A DNA stretch of 64,000 nt from Mobiluncus porci (GCF_009695935.1 NZ_VUMY01000014.1:18465-82464), one strand, 5' to 3'; shown: positions 35,976 to 45,694, counted from the stretch's first letter. Made by a program: numbers and translations. The notes: generated by a model not told the origin, from the sequence alone.

Positions 35976-36842
35976 TTATTTCCCAGCCTGGACCATCGCG
36001 AGACGTTTCTCGTGATGTCTCTTCAGAGAATCTTGGGCTCGCTGGTATTTGTCGTCATCAAAAGCGCCGTAGTGCCAGGTGTAGTCGCCTTCCATATAGT
36101 CAATGCCTTCGCCTTTGACCGTATCGAGAAGGAGCATTGTCGGTTTGCCCTTGATGGTTCGGGCCTTATCAAAGGCATCCACGATGTCTGGCATGGAAGA
36201 GCCCTTGACGTTGATGACTTCCCAGTTGAAGGCCCGCCACTTGTCTTCGAAAGGCTCGAGTCCCATAACATCGGCGGTCATGCCGTCAATCATGGCGTGG
36301 TTGACATCAACCATGCCGACGAGATTATCGAGCTCCCAGTTACCGGCGCTCATCGCGGCTTCCCACACGGAGCCCTCATTGCATTCCCCGTCGCCCATCA
36401 GGCAGTAGGTGCGCCAGTCTTGGCCGAGTTGGCGCGCCCCCAGAGCCATCCCGACGGCGATGGCGAGGCCGTGGCCGAGGGAACCGGTCGAGGCTTCGAG
36501 GCCCGGAACTTTCTTTGCATCAAGGTGCATCCCGAGGTGGGATTGGATATGGGAATAGGTTTCCAGCCATTCCTTCGGGAAACAACCCAGGTCAGCCAGG
36601 ACCGGCGCCATGCCGACCCCGATATGGCCCTTGGACAGCACGAAGCGATCGCGAGCGGGATCGTCCATCTTTTCGGCCGAGAAATTCATCTCGTGGTGGT
36701 ACAGGGCAATCAGGGCATCCATTGCTGACATGGAACCGCCGATGTGGCCGCCTCCGGCCCAGCGCACGGTGTCTAGGGTCAGCATCCTGACGCGATAGGC
36801 ATCGTCTTCAAGTTGCTTCCATTCATCTTTGCTCAGTGGCAT
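35976..36842 (-). CDS. Transketolase, N-terminal subunit (split enzyme)
   Basis: A 288-residue half carrying the thiamine diphosphate domain: GGHIGGSMSAMDALIALYH, FVLSKGHIGVGMAPVLAD, GSLGHGLAIAVGMALGA and the cofactor motif GDGECNEGSVWEAAMSAG ending in VDVNH. The final Asn-Asn of the usual motif is Val-Asn. AGAGGAG precedes the ATG. A 120-bp gap holding a dispersed repeat separates it from the aminotransferase gene upstream, but strand and spacing still suggest one operon with the C-terminal subunit. Confidence 0.9.
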   Translation of the reverse strand: MPLSKDEWKQLEDDAYRVRMLTLDTVRWAGGGHIGGSMSAMDALIALYHHEMNFSAEKMDDPARDRFVLSKGHIGVGMAPVLADLGCFPKEWLETYSHIQSHLGMHLDAKKVPGLEASTGSLGHGLAIAVGMALGARQLGQDWRTYCLMGDGECNEGSVWEAAMSAGNWELDNLVGMVDVNHAMIDGMTADVMGLEPFEDKWRAFNWEVINVKGSSMPDIVDAFDKARTIKGKPTMLLLDTVKGEGIDYMEGDYTWHYGAFDDDKYQRAQDSLKRHHEKRLAMVQAGK

Positions 36843-36872
36843 TTTTCACTCCTCTTTGAGTCTTAGTAGTTT

Positions 36873-36960
36873 CTGGGGCGCAGCCGACGGATCGGACCTC
36901 TTTGGTGTAGTGACCAAAGGAAACGGAACCAAAAGTGATCCGGCCCAGACGGCGTAGCCT
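36873..36960. repeat. Dispersed repeat between aminotransferase and transketolase genes
   Basis: Units GGGGCGCAGCCGACGGATCGG, described by parts, GACCTCTTTGGTGTAGTGACC and GACGGCGTAGCC match the repeat family found at 11.4, 27.0 and 57.9 kb, in a more degraded form. It lies within an otherwise tight operon. Confidence 0.5.
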
Positions 36961-36962
36961 TT

Positions 36963-38246
36963 TTAGGCCTGGGCGAGAATCTCGCGGGACTTGTTGCGAA
37001 CCACGCCCATCGCCTCGTCAGCAACCTCACCGATGAAGTCCACATCGGCATCGGTTAAGGCTGTGTTGGTGAAGTGGTTATGGTGGTTGGTCATAAACAC
37101 GCCCCGTTTCACACACTCTCCCACAAAAGCTTGGTGGAGCAGGAAGTTCGGATCTTCCTTGCCGTCCAAACCGGCAATGCGGTGGTAGAACAGGGAAGGT
37201 TCACCGCTGAAACGATAGTCGAAACCGTGTTTCTTTGCGACTTCCGTGAGGCGGTCAATGATCTTCACCCCGTAATCGTGGCAAATCTTGGGCGCATCAA
37301 TGGTTTTCATCTTGTTGATGCAGGCAATAGCCGCGGCCATCTGCGGGGCACTCATCCAGTAGGAACCGGTGCACATGACCGAAGCGGCTGCATCCTTCAA
37401 GGATTCGACACCGCAAAGGGCAGAAATGTTGTGGCCGTTGGCGAGTGCCTTACAGAAGCACTCCAAGTCGGCTTTGAAACCGAAGTGGTAGTCGGAGCCT
37501 TTGACGTCCAACCGCCAGCCGCAACGTACGTCGTCCACAATCAACACGATGCCTTCGCGGTCGCAAATCCGGCGGATCTTCTCCCAGTAGCCAGCGGGCG
37601 GCAGGACGTTGTCCTCAAACACCGGATGGTGGTAGGGAGTGGCGATGAAGGCTGCAATCTCGCCTTTGTATTCGCTAGCGAGTTTCTCTACCGCCGCCAC
37701 GTCGCCCCAGTTCACCATGAGTTTGGGTAAGACTTCGGCCTTGGCGACGCCAGGGGCGCCGTAGCCTTGGGTCCAGCCGATTACCCCGTGGTATCCGCCG
37801 TTGACCGCAATAAACTTGTCGCGACCCGTTGCCGCGCGGGCGACCATCAAGGCGAAGTTGGTCACGTCGCCGCCGTTCTTGGCGAAGAAGGCCCAATCGG
37901 CCATCTCGACGGTGTCAACCAGGAGTTCCGCCAGGTCAACCATCAAAGTGCCCGGTTGAACCGCGCAGTTGAGCGTTTTCATCTGTTCGATGGCCGCGTT
38001 GTCGACGTCGGGGTCGTTGTACCCGAGAATCATCGGGCCGTAGGCGCACATCAAGTCGATGTAGCGGTTGCCGTCCACGTCCCAGAAGTACGCCCCGTCT
38101 GCCTTGGAGGCAAACAGCGGGTAGGCGCTCATCGGCATGAAACAGCCCTCGGCGGGTCCGAGGTGTCCGTAAACGCCACCGGGAATCACCTCCACGGCTT
38201 TCTCGTACCATTCGTGGCTCTTAGTGTGTTCATAAATTGGCATCAT
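36963..38246 (-). CDS. PLP-dependent class III aminotransferase (HemL-like)
   Basis: A 427-residue fold-type I aminotransferase near glutamate-1-semialdehyde aminomutase: VIPGGVYGHLGPAEG at the start, FAKNGGDVTNFALMVARAATG binding the cofactor phosphate, IVLIVDDVRCGWR with the aspartate that contacts the PLP ring nitrogen, and CFCKALANGHNISALCG with the Schiff-base lysine. The usual GSEA motif is GGDV, so substrate preference probably differs from HemL. AAGGAA precedes the ATG-ATG start, and the gene lies 16 bp after the SCP2-like gene. Haem synthesis is unlikely because no other haem gene is near. Confidence 0.85.
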   Translation of the reverse strand: MMPIYEHTKSHEWYEKAVEVIPGGVYGHLGPAEGCFMPMSAYPLFASKADGAYFWDVDGNRYIDLMCAYGPMILGYNDPDVDNAAIEQMKTLNCAVQPGTLMVDLAELLVDTVEMADWAFFAKNGGDVTNFALMVARAATGRDKFIAVNGGYHGVIGWTQGYGAPGVAKAEVLPKLMVNWGDVAAVEKLASEYKGEIAAFIATPYHHPVFEDNVLPPAGYWEKIRRICDREGIVLIVDDVRCGWRLDVKGSDYHFGFKADLECFCKALANGHNISALCGVESLKDAAASVMCTGSYWMSAPQMAAAIACINKMKTIDAPKICHDYGVKIIDRLTEVAKKHGFDYRFSGEPSLFYHRIAGLDGKEDPNFLLHQAFVGECVKRGVFMTNHHNHFTNTALTDADVDFIGEVADEAMGVVRNKSREILAQA

Positions 38247-38262
38247 TTGTGTATTCCTTCCC

Positions 38263-39033
38263 CTAGCTCAAGTAGAACGGCACCAGGCCGAGCAGTTTGT
38301 TCATGTTGTCGAGCAGCGGGACGAAACCGCCGAGTTTGATGAGTTCGCGGCCGATTGCCGGATAGGACGCGAGTTCCCCGCGTAGAACCTGGCCGGTAGT
38401 GTCGAGGTCGGCGAAGCTCATGAAAGCGTGGCGTCCGTCTGGGCCAGCGGCCTTGGGGTGATCTCCATCGAGAACATGGGTCTTATGGTCTTTGATGACC
38501 AGGGTCAAAACCGGACCGTTTTCGATCTTTAACGCCACCGTTCCGTCGCGCATTCCTTTCGCGACGCTCTTGCCTTTCGGGTCGAAGTTCGCGATTTCCG
38601 CCAAGGCATAACCCGCGACGTGGAGGGTCAACAGCGAGTTGACGCGCTTGAAGTCCTCGTCAGCCAGGAGGGCAGGAGTGGGACGCAAGTAGTAGGACAA
38701 GCGATCTGTGAGTTTAGTAAAGGTGCCGGTCAAGTACTTCAACTTGGTGAAGCCTTTCATCGGCACGGGAATCCCAGAACCGGCAAACATCTTGTTGACC
38801 ATCACTGGAACGGGGAAACCCAAAGTCATATCGGAAGGACCACCTCCTTCGAAGAACTCGACCTTCCCGTCACCAAGCTTCAGGCGAACCGAGCCAACCC
38901 CGGTGGCCTTGAATTGGATGGTGAGCGGGGCGTGATTGAGCAGCGCCCGAGACTTTTCGTCCAGTTCAGGCAGCTTCCCAAGCGTGCGTAATACGGCGCG
39001 TAGATTGACGCTAGCCAGTGCTGTTTGATTCAT
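38263..39033 (-). CDS. SCP2-like lipid-binding domain protein
   Basis: A 256-residue protein without signal peptide. The region at about residues 40-105 has the SCP2 pattern: FKATGVGSVRLKLGDGKVEF, then GPSDMTLGFPVPVMVNKMFA, where a strand-rich sheet is followed by a helix lining a ligand tunnel. The C-terminal half is distinct (MRDGTVALKIENGPVLTLVI, then DTTGQVLRGELASYP). It is first in a six-gene operon with an aminotransferase and a split transketolase. AGGTGG lies 5 nt before the ATG. The SCP2 call is by pattern only; the ligand is unknown. Confidence 0.6.
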   Translation of the reverse strand: MNQTALASVNLRAVLRTLGKLPELDEKSRALLNHAPLTIQFKATGVGSVRLKLGDGKVEFFEGGGPSDMTLGFPVPVMVNKMFAGSGIPVPMKGFTKLKYLTGTFTKLTDRLSYYLRPTPALLADEDFKRVNSLLTLHVAGYALAEIANFDPKGKSVAKGMRDGTVALKIENGPVLTLVIKDHKTHVLDGDHPKAAGPDGRHAFMSFADLDTTGQVLRGELASYPAIGRELIKLGGFVPLLDNMNKLLGLVPFYLS

Positions 39034-39075
39034 AAACCCACCTCGTCGTGTGTTTGTAAGTGAACTTTCGAATCA

Positions 39076-39081
39076 ATTATA
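39076..39081 (-). promoter_or_regulatory. -10 box of the SCP2-aminotransferase-transketolase operon
   Basis: Consensus TATAAT on the minus strand, 42 nt before the first gene of the operon; no clear -35 hexamer. Loosely symmetric GTTGAAC and GTTCAC flank it and could bind a regulator. Confidence 0.45.
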
Positions 39082-39311
39082 CGTTCAACTCGTGACGAAG
39101 AAAGGTACTTTGGTCCCGATTTTTTTAAGATTTCTTTGCCGAGGATGTTCATTCGTGATGTTTGAGCCGTTTTTGGAAGCAGGGGCGGAGGAGCGGAGGA
39201 AATTCATTTCGGGCGCGCCGGAAGTTAGAATGGAGATTCAGCGGCTCTGATTCCGGTTAGTGAATCCATTAGCAGCCAGTTAATGAACACGAAGAAAGAG
39301 GAGAAACCCCA

Positions 39312-40697
39312 GTGGCATCACAACTCGAACAAGTCATCTCTTTGGCGAAACGGCGCGGATTCGTCTATCCCTGTGGCGAGATTTACGGCGGGACGCGCGC
39401 CGCTTGGGATTACGGCCCGCTCGGGGTAGAGCTGAAGGAAAACATAAAAAAGGCCTGGTGGACGTACATGGTTCGTTCCCGCGAAGACGTGGTTGGGCTC
39501 GATTCTTCGGTGATCTTGCCGCCGAAGGTGTGGGAGGCCTCCGGACACTTGAAGGCCTTTACTGACCCCCTGATTGAATGCCTTAGCTGCCACAAGCGCC
39601 TGCGCCAAGATGAGCTCCAGGAACAATACGCGGCGAAACACGGCATCGAGAACCCCGACGAGGTGGACATGGCAGAGGTGCCCTGCCCGAACTGTGGGGT
39701 GAAAGGCAAGTGGACCGAGCCGCGGGCGTTTTCGGGCTTGTTGAAAACCTACCTCGGACCAGTTGATGACGAGTCGGGGTTGCACTTCTTGCGCCCCGAG
39801 ACTGCGCAAGGCATTTTCATCAACTTTGCCAACGTGATGACCACTGCGCGGATGCGTCCGCCTTTCGGGATTGGCCAGATTGGAAAGTCTTTCCGAAACG
39901 AAATCACCCCGGGGAACTTCATCTTCCGGACTCGCGAGTTTGAACAGATGGAGCTCGAGTTCTTTGTCGAGCCCGGGACAGACGAGGAATGGCACCAGTA
40001 CTGGATTGACCACCGTTTTGCCTGGTACACGGATTTGGGGATTGCGGCGGAGAACTTGCGGTTCTATGAACACCCGAAAGAGAAGCTTTCGCATTACTCC
40101 AAGCGCACCGTGGACATCGAGTATGCTTTTGGTTTTGAGAACTCGAAGTGGGGCGAGCTCGAGGGAATCGCGAACCGTACCGACTATGACCTCGGGGTTC
40201 ACATGAAGGCTAGCGGCCAGAAACTCGACTATTACGATCAGGCCAAGGACGAGCGGTGGGTCCCGTATGTGATTGAGCCTTCGGCGGGGCTGACCAGGTC
40301 TTTGATGGCGTTCCTGGTGGAAGCCTACACCGAGGACGAGGCGCCGAACACTAAAGGCGGGGTGGATAAGCGCACGGTTTTGCGCCTAGACCCGCGCTTG
40401 GCTCCGGTGAAGGTCGCGGTTTTCCCCTTGTCGCGCAAGGACACCTTGCCGGATGTGGCGCGCTCGATTGCTGCGGATTTGCGTAAGTTCTGGAACGTGG
40501 AGTACGACGATGCCGGAGCGGTGGGGCGGCGTTATCGTCGCCAAGATGAGATCGGGACGCCATACTGTGTCACGGTGGATTTCGATTCCTTGGAGGACCA
40601 CGCCGTCACCGTGCGCGAGCGTGACACCATGACCCAGGAGCGCATCCCGATGGAAGGTTTGACGGCTTATCTGCGAGACCGGCTTCCGCTTTGCTAG
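39312..40697 (+). CDS. glyS: Glycyl-tRNA synthetase (dimeric class II type)
   Basis: Charges tRNA-Gly; 461 residues, the single-chain alpha2 enzyme of actinobacteria. Motifs: [19 protein letters not shown] near the N-terminus, zinc-binding CLSCHKR and CPNCG pairs (about residues 93 and 120), the class II motif 2 region [17 protein letters not shown], and a C-terminal anticodon-binding domain. The GTG start has GAGGAG upstream. Only 2 nt after the stop a hairpin of the AAGCACGYCCC family begins, followed by dus. No T-box is seen upstream. Confidence 0.97.
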   Translation: MASQLEQVISLAKRRGFVYPCGEIYGGTRAAWDYGPLGVELKENIKKAWWTYMVRSREDVVGLDSSVILPPKVWEASGHLKAFTDPLIECLSCHKRLRQDELQEQYAAKHGIENPDEVDMAEVPCPNCGVKGKWTEPRAFSGLLKTYLGPVDDESGLHFLRPETAQGIFINFANVMTTARMRPPFGIGQIGKSFRNEITPGNFIFRTREFEQMELEFFVEPGTDEEWHQYWIDHRFAWYTDLGIAAENLRFYEHPKEKLSHYSKRTVDIEYAFGFENSKWGELEGIANRTDYDLGVHMKASGQKLDYYDQAKDERWVPYVIEPSAGLTRSLMAFLVEAYTEDEAPNTKGGVDKRTVLRLDPRLAPVKVAVFPLSRKDTLPDVARSIAADLRKFWNVEYDDAGAVGRRYRRQDEIGTPYCVTVDFDSLEDHAVTVRERDTMTQERIPMEGLTAYLRDRLPLC

Positions 40698-40699
40698 TT

Positions 40700-40730
40700 T
40701 GGGACGACAAAGCACGCCCCCATCGTCCCA
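40700..40730. repeat. AAGCACGYCCC-loop hairpin after glyS
   Basis: TGGGACGA (40700-40707), loop CAAAGCACGCCCCCA, TCGTCCCA (40723-40730). The loop matches the hairpins at 30.6, 33.1, 50.2 and 53.6 kb, while the stem sequence differs. Confidence 0.75.
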
Positions 40731-40743
40731 CTTAGGGGTTTAT

Positions 40744-42036
40744 GTGGCCGTTTGTAAAGTTCCACAGCTGCGAATCGGCGGGTTGACGTTTGCTACCCCA
40801 GTGGCTTTGGCGCCGATGGCGGATGTGACGAATGCGCCGTTTCGGGATTTGTGCCTAAAGTTTTCCCGCGAAGGATTACCGGTTGATTTTGCTCAGGCGA
40901 GCCACGAGAGGGTGGACTCGGATTCGGCTGGCTCCTTTAATCAGGACGTCCCCAGCCCGCTGACACAGCTCGAAGGTATGTTTGTCGGCGAAATGGTCAC
41001 GGCCAAAGCCCTGCGTATGGGATCGGCGCGATCCTGGGTGATGGTGAAATCAGGGCCTCTGCAGGCGATTCGGTCAATTCAGTTATATGGGGTTGTCGCT
41101 GCGGATTTGGCTTGGGCGGCTAGAGAGCTGGTGCGCCGCAATTTCGCCGATCATATCGACCTGAATTTCGGATGTCCCGTTCCGAAGGTAACCCGAAAAG
41201 GCGGAGGCTCGGCTCTGCCATGGAAAACCTCGTATTTCGGGGAGATTGTGGCTGCAGTTGTTGAAGCCACTTCGCGAACTGCGGAGGAATCAGGGCGGAC
41301 GAGGGCGGTTCCGGTGACAGTCAAAATCCGCACCGGCATCGACGCGGAGCACCTCACTTACCTCGATGCGGCGCGCACCGCCGAGGACAATGGTGCGGCC
41401 GCGGTGACACTTCACGCCCGAACGACCTCGGAATATTATGGTGGCCACTCACACTGGGAGGCGATTGCTCGGCTGGTTGAGGCTGTGGATATTCCAGTTC
41501 TCGGTAACGGCGACGTATTTAGCGCGGCGGACGCGGTTGAGATGTTCGAGCAAACCGGATGTGCGGGAATCCAAGTGGGTCGTGCGGTCCAGGGTAGGCC
41601 CTGGATTTTTCGTGAAATTACCGCCGCTCTGTGGGGCGAGCCGGTACCTCCCGGCCCCACCCTTGGTGAAATCGTTGCGGTGGCTCAAGAACACGCCGCG
41701 GGGCTGGTGGAACATTACGGCAACGAACTGGCTGCTTTGCGGGATATGCGAAAACACTTGGGGTGGTATTTTCGTGGTTTCGGGCTCGGCGGAGAGACCA
41801 GGTCTCGGCTGGCGAAAGTGGAGACGTTGGGCGACCTCGAGATGGCACTTACTGAACTCGTGGATCGGCTCTCCCCGGACACTCCCTATCCACAAGCGGC
41901 TACCGGGACTCACGGGAGATCACGCACCCAGCGCAAAGTCCGGCTCCCCGAAGGGTGGCTGGATTCTCGGGAAATCGACGATGCTGCCCGGGAGATACTG
42001 CATCTGGATGACGGCTCGGATCCGTATGCGAGCTAG
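40744..42036 (+). CDS. dus: tRNA-dihydrouridine synthase
   Basis: FMN-dependent reduction of uridines in tRNA; 430 residues from the GTG at 40744, which has AGGGG 6 nt upstream. An upstream in-frame extension to 40699 is just the hairpin and is not coding. ATPVALAPMADVTNAPFRDL is the N-terminal family motif, the catalytic cysteine is in DLNFGCPVPKVTRKGGGSAL, and VTLHARTTSEYYGG and GNGDVFSAADAVEMFEQTG follow the FMN-barrel pattern. It follows glyS by 46 bp, probably in one transcript. Confidence 0.95.
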   Translation: MAVCKVPQLRIGGLTFATPVALAPMADVTNAPFRDLCLKFSREGLPVDFAQASHERVDSDSAGSFNQDVPSPLTQLEGMFVGEMVTAKALRMGSARSWVMVKSGPLQAIRSIQLYGVVAADLAWAARELVRRNFADHIDLNFGCPVPKVTRKGGGSALPWKTSYFGEIVAAVVEATSRTAEESGRTRAVPVTVKIRTGIDAEHLTYLDAARTAEDNGAAAVTLHARTTSEYYGGHSHWEAIARLVEAVDIPVLGNGDVFSAADAVEMFEQTGCAGIQVGRAVQGRPWIFREITAALWGEPVPPGPTLGEIVAVAQEHAAGLVEHYGNELAALRDMRKHLGWYFRGFGLGGETRSRLAKVETLGDLEMALTELVDRLSPDTPYPQAATGTHGRSRTQRKVRLPEGWLDSREIDDAAREILHLDDGSDPYAS

Positions 42037-42151
42037 CTGCCTGCCGACATAAAAGTATTCCCGCAGGTAAACTAGTTTTCCCTATTTTGGTTCAGAGGTT
42101 CTTCACGAAGTTGTAGTCGACCTTGCTGATGTAACTCGGGTGATTTTGGCA

Positions 42152-42175
42152 ATCGCTGCCATATATGGCAGCGAT
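42152..42175. repeat. Perfect 24-bp palindrome between dus and dgt
   Basis: ATCGCTGCC-ATATAT-GGCAGCGAT is fully self-complementary, with a further TCGGG/CCCGA pairing outside. It lies 115 nt after the dus stop and could be a transcript-end hairpin or a dimeric-protein site. Confidence 0.6.
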
Positions 42176-42252
42176 GCCCGAATTTTCCCGACTTACGTCG
42201 TCGCCCCGAGTTAGACGGGCTCTTTATAGCGAGGAAAAGGTAAAGTTGAGAC

Positions 42253-43572
42253 GTGAGTGAGACCGGCATTTATCCCCCCGAGGTGCATGAGCGTTTTGTG
42301 ACGGAGACCCACAAACGCGGTAATCGCACCGATTTCGAACGAGATCGGGCGCGGATTCTCCATTCTTCGGCGCTTAGAAGGCTGGGTGAAAAAACCCAGG
42401 TTCTCGGACCTATCCAAAACGATTTTTCCCGGACTCGTCTCACCCACTCCCTCGAAGTCGCCCAGGTCGGTCGCGAACTCGGTAAAGGACTCGGGTGCGA
42501 TCCGGATGTGGTGGACGCGGCGTGTTTGGCTCATGACCTGGGGCATCCCCCCTTCGGTCACTCGGGGGAGCGCGTACTGGACGGGCTAGCAAAAGACATC
42601 GGGGGCTTCGAGGGTAACGCCCAGACCCTGCGGTTGGTGACGAGGCTGGAACCGAAAGTGGTGACTGACGCAGGCGAACCGGCGGGCTTGAATCTTACTA
42701 GGGCCACCTTGGACGCGATTGCGAAATACCCGTGGTGTCGCGGGGAAGGACCGAGCGGCACAGCGAGCCCCAAATTCGGGGTATACAGCGAAGACACAAC
42801 AGTTTTCGAGTGGCTACGCGCCGGCGCTCCGGAAGGGTGGCGCTGCCTGGAGGCTCAGGTAATGGATCTTTCCGATGACATTGCTTACTCGGTCCACGAC
42901 GTGGAGGACGCGGTTGCGCTCGGAACCGCGAGCCTGGGTGACCTAGAGAAAGACCCTGTTCTCGGCGCGGTAGTGGAGGCCACTGAGCAATGGTATACCG
43001 TGGCTTTCGATCCGGCTCGTTCTGGGGCGTTCACGACTGACGACATTGCGGCGGCCTACCAGCGGCTGCGCCAGATGCCGTTTTGGCTTGAAGATCCCGT
43101 CACGGACTACCGCTCCCAGGCAGCCTTGAAAGACATGACCTCCCAGCTCATCGGCCGTTTTTGCTGGGCGACCCACGAGGCGACCCGCGAGCAATACGGG
43201 GAAGACCCGCTAAGTCGCTACGAAGCAAATCTCGTCGTGCCGCGAGACACCCGCGCGGAAATCCTCTTGCTCAAAGGGATCGCGGTCTTCTATGTGATGG
43301 CACCTAGGGAAACCACCCACGACCATCTGTCCCAAAAACAGCTCCTGTCTGATTTGGTGTGGGCTTTGTTGGAGCGTCAGGAAAATGCGGGCAGTGGGGA
43401 AGGTGTGTTGCAAGAGCCATTTTTGTCCGCGTGGCGCCGCGCCGAAGACCACCCGCGGGGTCGAGATGCCGGCAGGCTGCGGGCAGTGATTGACCAGGTG
43501 GCGAGCCTGACTGATGTTTCGGCGAGTGCTTGGCATGCGCGACTGGTCGGGATGTTCACCGAACCGGTCTAG
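42253..43572 (+). CDS. dgt: Deoxyguanosinetriphosphate triphosphohydrolase-like protein
   Basis: HD-domain enzyme of 439 residues that cleaves dNTPs to deoxynucleoside and triphosphate. The metal-binding HD set is complete: RTRLTHSLEVAQVGREL, then ACLAHDLGHPPFGHSGE with the His-Asp pair, and a later SDDIAYSVHDVEDA. A TAAAGT box lies exactly 6 nt before the GTG start and no ribosome site is present, so the mRNA is likely leaderless. dgt next to dnaG is the standard actinobacterial order. Confidence 0.95.
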   Translation: MSETGIYPPEVHERFVTETHKRGNRTDFERDRARILHSSALRRLGEKTQVLGPIQNDFSRTRLTHSLEVAQVGRELGKGLGCDPDVVDAACLAHDLGHPPFGHSGERVLDGLAKDIGGFEGNAQTLRLVTRLEPKVVTDAGEPAGLNLTRATLDAIAKYPWCRGEGPSGTASPKFGVYSEDTTVFEWLRAGAPEGWRCLEAQVMDLSDDIAYSVHDVEDAVALGTASLGDLEKDPVLGAVVEATEQWYTVAFDPARSGAFTTDDIAAAYQRLRQMPFWLEDPVTDYRSQAALKDMTSQLIGRFCWATHEATREQYGEDPLSRYEANLVVPRDTRAEILLLKGIAVFYVMAPRETTHDHLSQKQLLSDLVWALLERQENAGSGEGVLQEPFLSAWRRAEDHPRGRDAGRLRAVIDQVASLTDVSASAWHARLVGMFTEPV

Positions 43573-43649
43573 ATTGTCCCTCGCGCACCGGCTCTGACGA
43601 GTTTTCGCGGCGTGTCGCGCGGGTCATCAAAATTCAATAAAATGCCCCT

Positions 43650-45626
43650 ATGGCTTCCCTCTTTGATCGCAACGACATTCAGAAAGTGCGCGAAGCTAAC
43701 CCTATTGAACAAATTGTGGGCGATTACGTGACTTTGCAACGCGCCGGCGTGAATTCCATGAAGGGGCTCTGTCCTTTCCATGACGAGAAAACCCCGTCTT
43801 TCAACGTCACCCTGGGATCTAACCTCTGGCATTGCTTCGGTTGTGGTCTCGGTGGGGATGTCATTGATTTCGTGATGCGGATAGAGGGCTTGACTTTCCC
43901 AGAAGCAGTCGAGTTCCTGGCGCATAAATCTGGCGTCACCTTGCACTACGTGGAGGGAGCTCAGGCCAGCCGGCCCCGCGTCGAGCCCGGAACCCGCCAG
44001 CGTTTGCTGGAATGCAATCGGATCGCTCAAGAGTTCTTCACCTCCCAGCTGTTGACCCCGGGCGCCGAGGCGGCGCGGGCTTTCGTGGAGGGGCGCGCGT
44101 TTACTTCCCAGGATGCCATGAGCTTTGGGATGGGATATGCGCCTGCCGGATGGGATAATATCCTGCGCCACCTGCGCGGACGCGGGTTTACCGATGAGGA
44201 AATCCGGACCGTGGGACTTGCGAAATACGGCCAGCACGGGTTCTACGACGTGTTTCGAGACCGCGTGACCTGGCCCATTAAGGACACTACCGGGGCGGTG
44301 CTGGGTTTTGGGGCGCGGCGCCTTGATGACTCCAACAAGGAGAATCCGAAATATATCAACACGCCGGAATCCCCGATTTACCACAAATCTCAGGTTCTGT
44401 ACGGTCTGGATTTGGCGCGGAAGGCGATTGGTGAACAGCGGCGCTGTGTCATCGTGGAGGGCTACACCGATGTTATGGCCGCGCATTTATCGGGAGTGAC
44501 CTGCGCAGTGGCGACTTGCGGGACCGCGTTTACGGACGAGCACGCCCGAATCGTGAGGCGCCTGATTGGGGCGGCCGCGGACGGAGCCTCTTCTTTGAAG
44601 ATGCCCGACGGTTCGGCTCCTCGCGGGGGGGAGGTTATTTTCACTTTTGATGGGGACGCCGCGGGGCAAAAGGCGGCCTTGAAGGCTTTCCGAACCGACC
44701 AGGATTTCGCCGCCCAGGCTTTTGTGGCCGTGGCCGCAGGGGGTCTTGACCCCTGTGACCTGCGGATTCAACGCGGACCCGGTGCGGTGCGAGAGCTCGT
44801 GGCGGGACGTAAACCGTTGTTCGAGTTCGTTTTGAAAACCATTATTGGTGGTTTTGACCTTGATAATCCCGCCGGACGGGTGGAGGCCTTACGGGCTGCG
44901 GCGCCGATTGTGGCGGAGATTCGCGATGTGGCGCTGCGTCGCGAATATGTGACGCGACTCGCGGGTTGGCTTGGAATCGGGAATCGGGAGGCTTGGGAGA
45001 CCGTGAAGGCTGCCGGCAATTGGCTGCGTTCTCAAGGAAGGGATAGCTTCGCTGGTGAGTCAGTGACCGCCGCGGCCTCGGGTCAGCTTCCGGCGCGGCT
45101 GGACGCTCGAGTCGAAACCGATCCGGTGTGTCGGGCAGAGCGAGATGTGTTGGTGGCGGCCTTGCATTTTCCAGGACTCGCGGTTTCGACCCATTTTGAT
45201 TCGCTTCCACCCGAGAGTTTTACCCAGCCAACTTTGCGGGAGATTTTTGCGGTTCTGTTGGCGGTCGGTGGGGTAGGGGAGTATGCGCGACTGTTGGAAG
45301 CCTCCGCGGCGGAGGGAGTCGCGAATCCGCCACGGGTAGCGCTAAACCGCTGGGCCGCGGCAGTAAAAACCCAGGCCGGAAGGCTTTTAGGTGGGGTGTT
45401 GACCGAGTTGGCGACGCGTCCGGTGCCGGTTCGCTCCGAGGAAGAGGCCGCGCCGTGGGTTACGAGCGCGGTGGAGTCCCTAGAGCGCATGTATTTGAAT
45501 CGGGAAATGGCGGGATTACGGGCCAAACTCAATCGCCTCGACAAGGGTGATCCGGGGAAGGCTGCGGTTTTTGCCGAGTTGATGGAACTGGAGAATCGGG
45601 TTCGGGCCTTGGATCCGGAGTATTGA
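43650..45626 (+). CDS. dnaG: DNA primase
   Basis: Makes RNA primers for replication; 658 residues. The N-terminal zinc finger is CPFHDEKTPSF and HCFGCGLGGDVIDF (Cys-His-Cys-Cys), followed by the catalytic core with YFNTPES-like YINTPESPIYHKS, the TOPRIM segment VIVEGYTDVMAAHLSG, and FTFDGDAAGQKA with the metal-binding acids. The C-terminal helicase-binding part is less conserved. TAAAAT (43638-43643) is 6 nt before the ATG, with no ribosome site: a leaderless start. Confidence 0.97.
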   Translation: MASLFDRNDIQKVREANPIEQIVGDYVTLQRAGVNSMKGLCPFHDEKTPSFNVTLGSNLWHCFGCGLGGDVIDFVMRIEGLTFPEAVEFLAHKSGVTLHYVEGAQASRPRVEPGTRQRLLECNRIAQEFFTSQLLTPGAEAARAFVEGRAFTSQDAMSFGMGYAPAGWDNILRHLRGRGFTDEEIRTVGLAKYGQHGFYDVFRDRVTWPIKDTTGAVLGFGARRLDDSNKENPKYINTPESPIYHKSQVLYGLDLARKAIGEQRRCVIVEGYTDVMAAHLSGVTCAVATCGTAFTDEHARIVRRLIGAAADGASSLKMPDGSAPRGGEVIFTFDGDAAGQKAALKAFRTDQDFAAQAFVAVAAGGLDPCDLRIQRGPGAVRELVAGRKPLFEFVLKTIIGGFDLDNPAGRVEALRAAAPIVAEIRDVALRREYVTRLAGWLGIGNREAWETVKAAGNWLRSQGRDSFAGESVTAAASGQLPARLDARVETDPVCRAERDVLVAALHFPGLAVSTHFDSLPPESFTQPTLREIFAVLLAVGGVGEYARLLEASAAEGVANPPRVALNRWAAAVKTQAGRLLGGVLTELATRPVPVRSEEEAAPWVTSAVESLERMYLNREMAGLRAKLNRLDKGDPGKAAVFAELMELENRVRALDPEY

Positions 45627-45694
45627 AGACTGGGTTTGCGGGCCTGTGGCGGGGATTCGTGTCGGGTTTTCCCCTGATGCTTTTTGCCTAACAA

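Noticed and set aside
34948..38246. Sulfoquinovose (sulfo-transketolase) pathway
   Set aside because: A split transketolase is shared with that pathway, but no sulfosugar isomerase, kinase or sulpholactaldehyde enzyme is present, and the aminotransferase and SCP2-like genes do not fit.
36963..38246. hemL for haem synthesis
   Set aside because: The fold is HemL-like, but the GSEA motif is altered and no other haem gene is near; context points to a separate pathway.
39034..39311. Glycine riboswitch or T-box before glyS
   Set aside because: No T-box core, specifier loop or tandem glycine-aptamer pattern could be found in this 278-bp gap.
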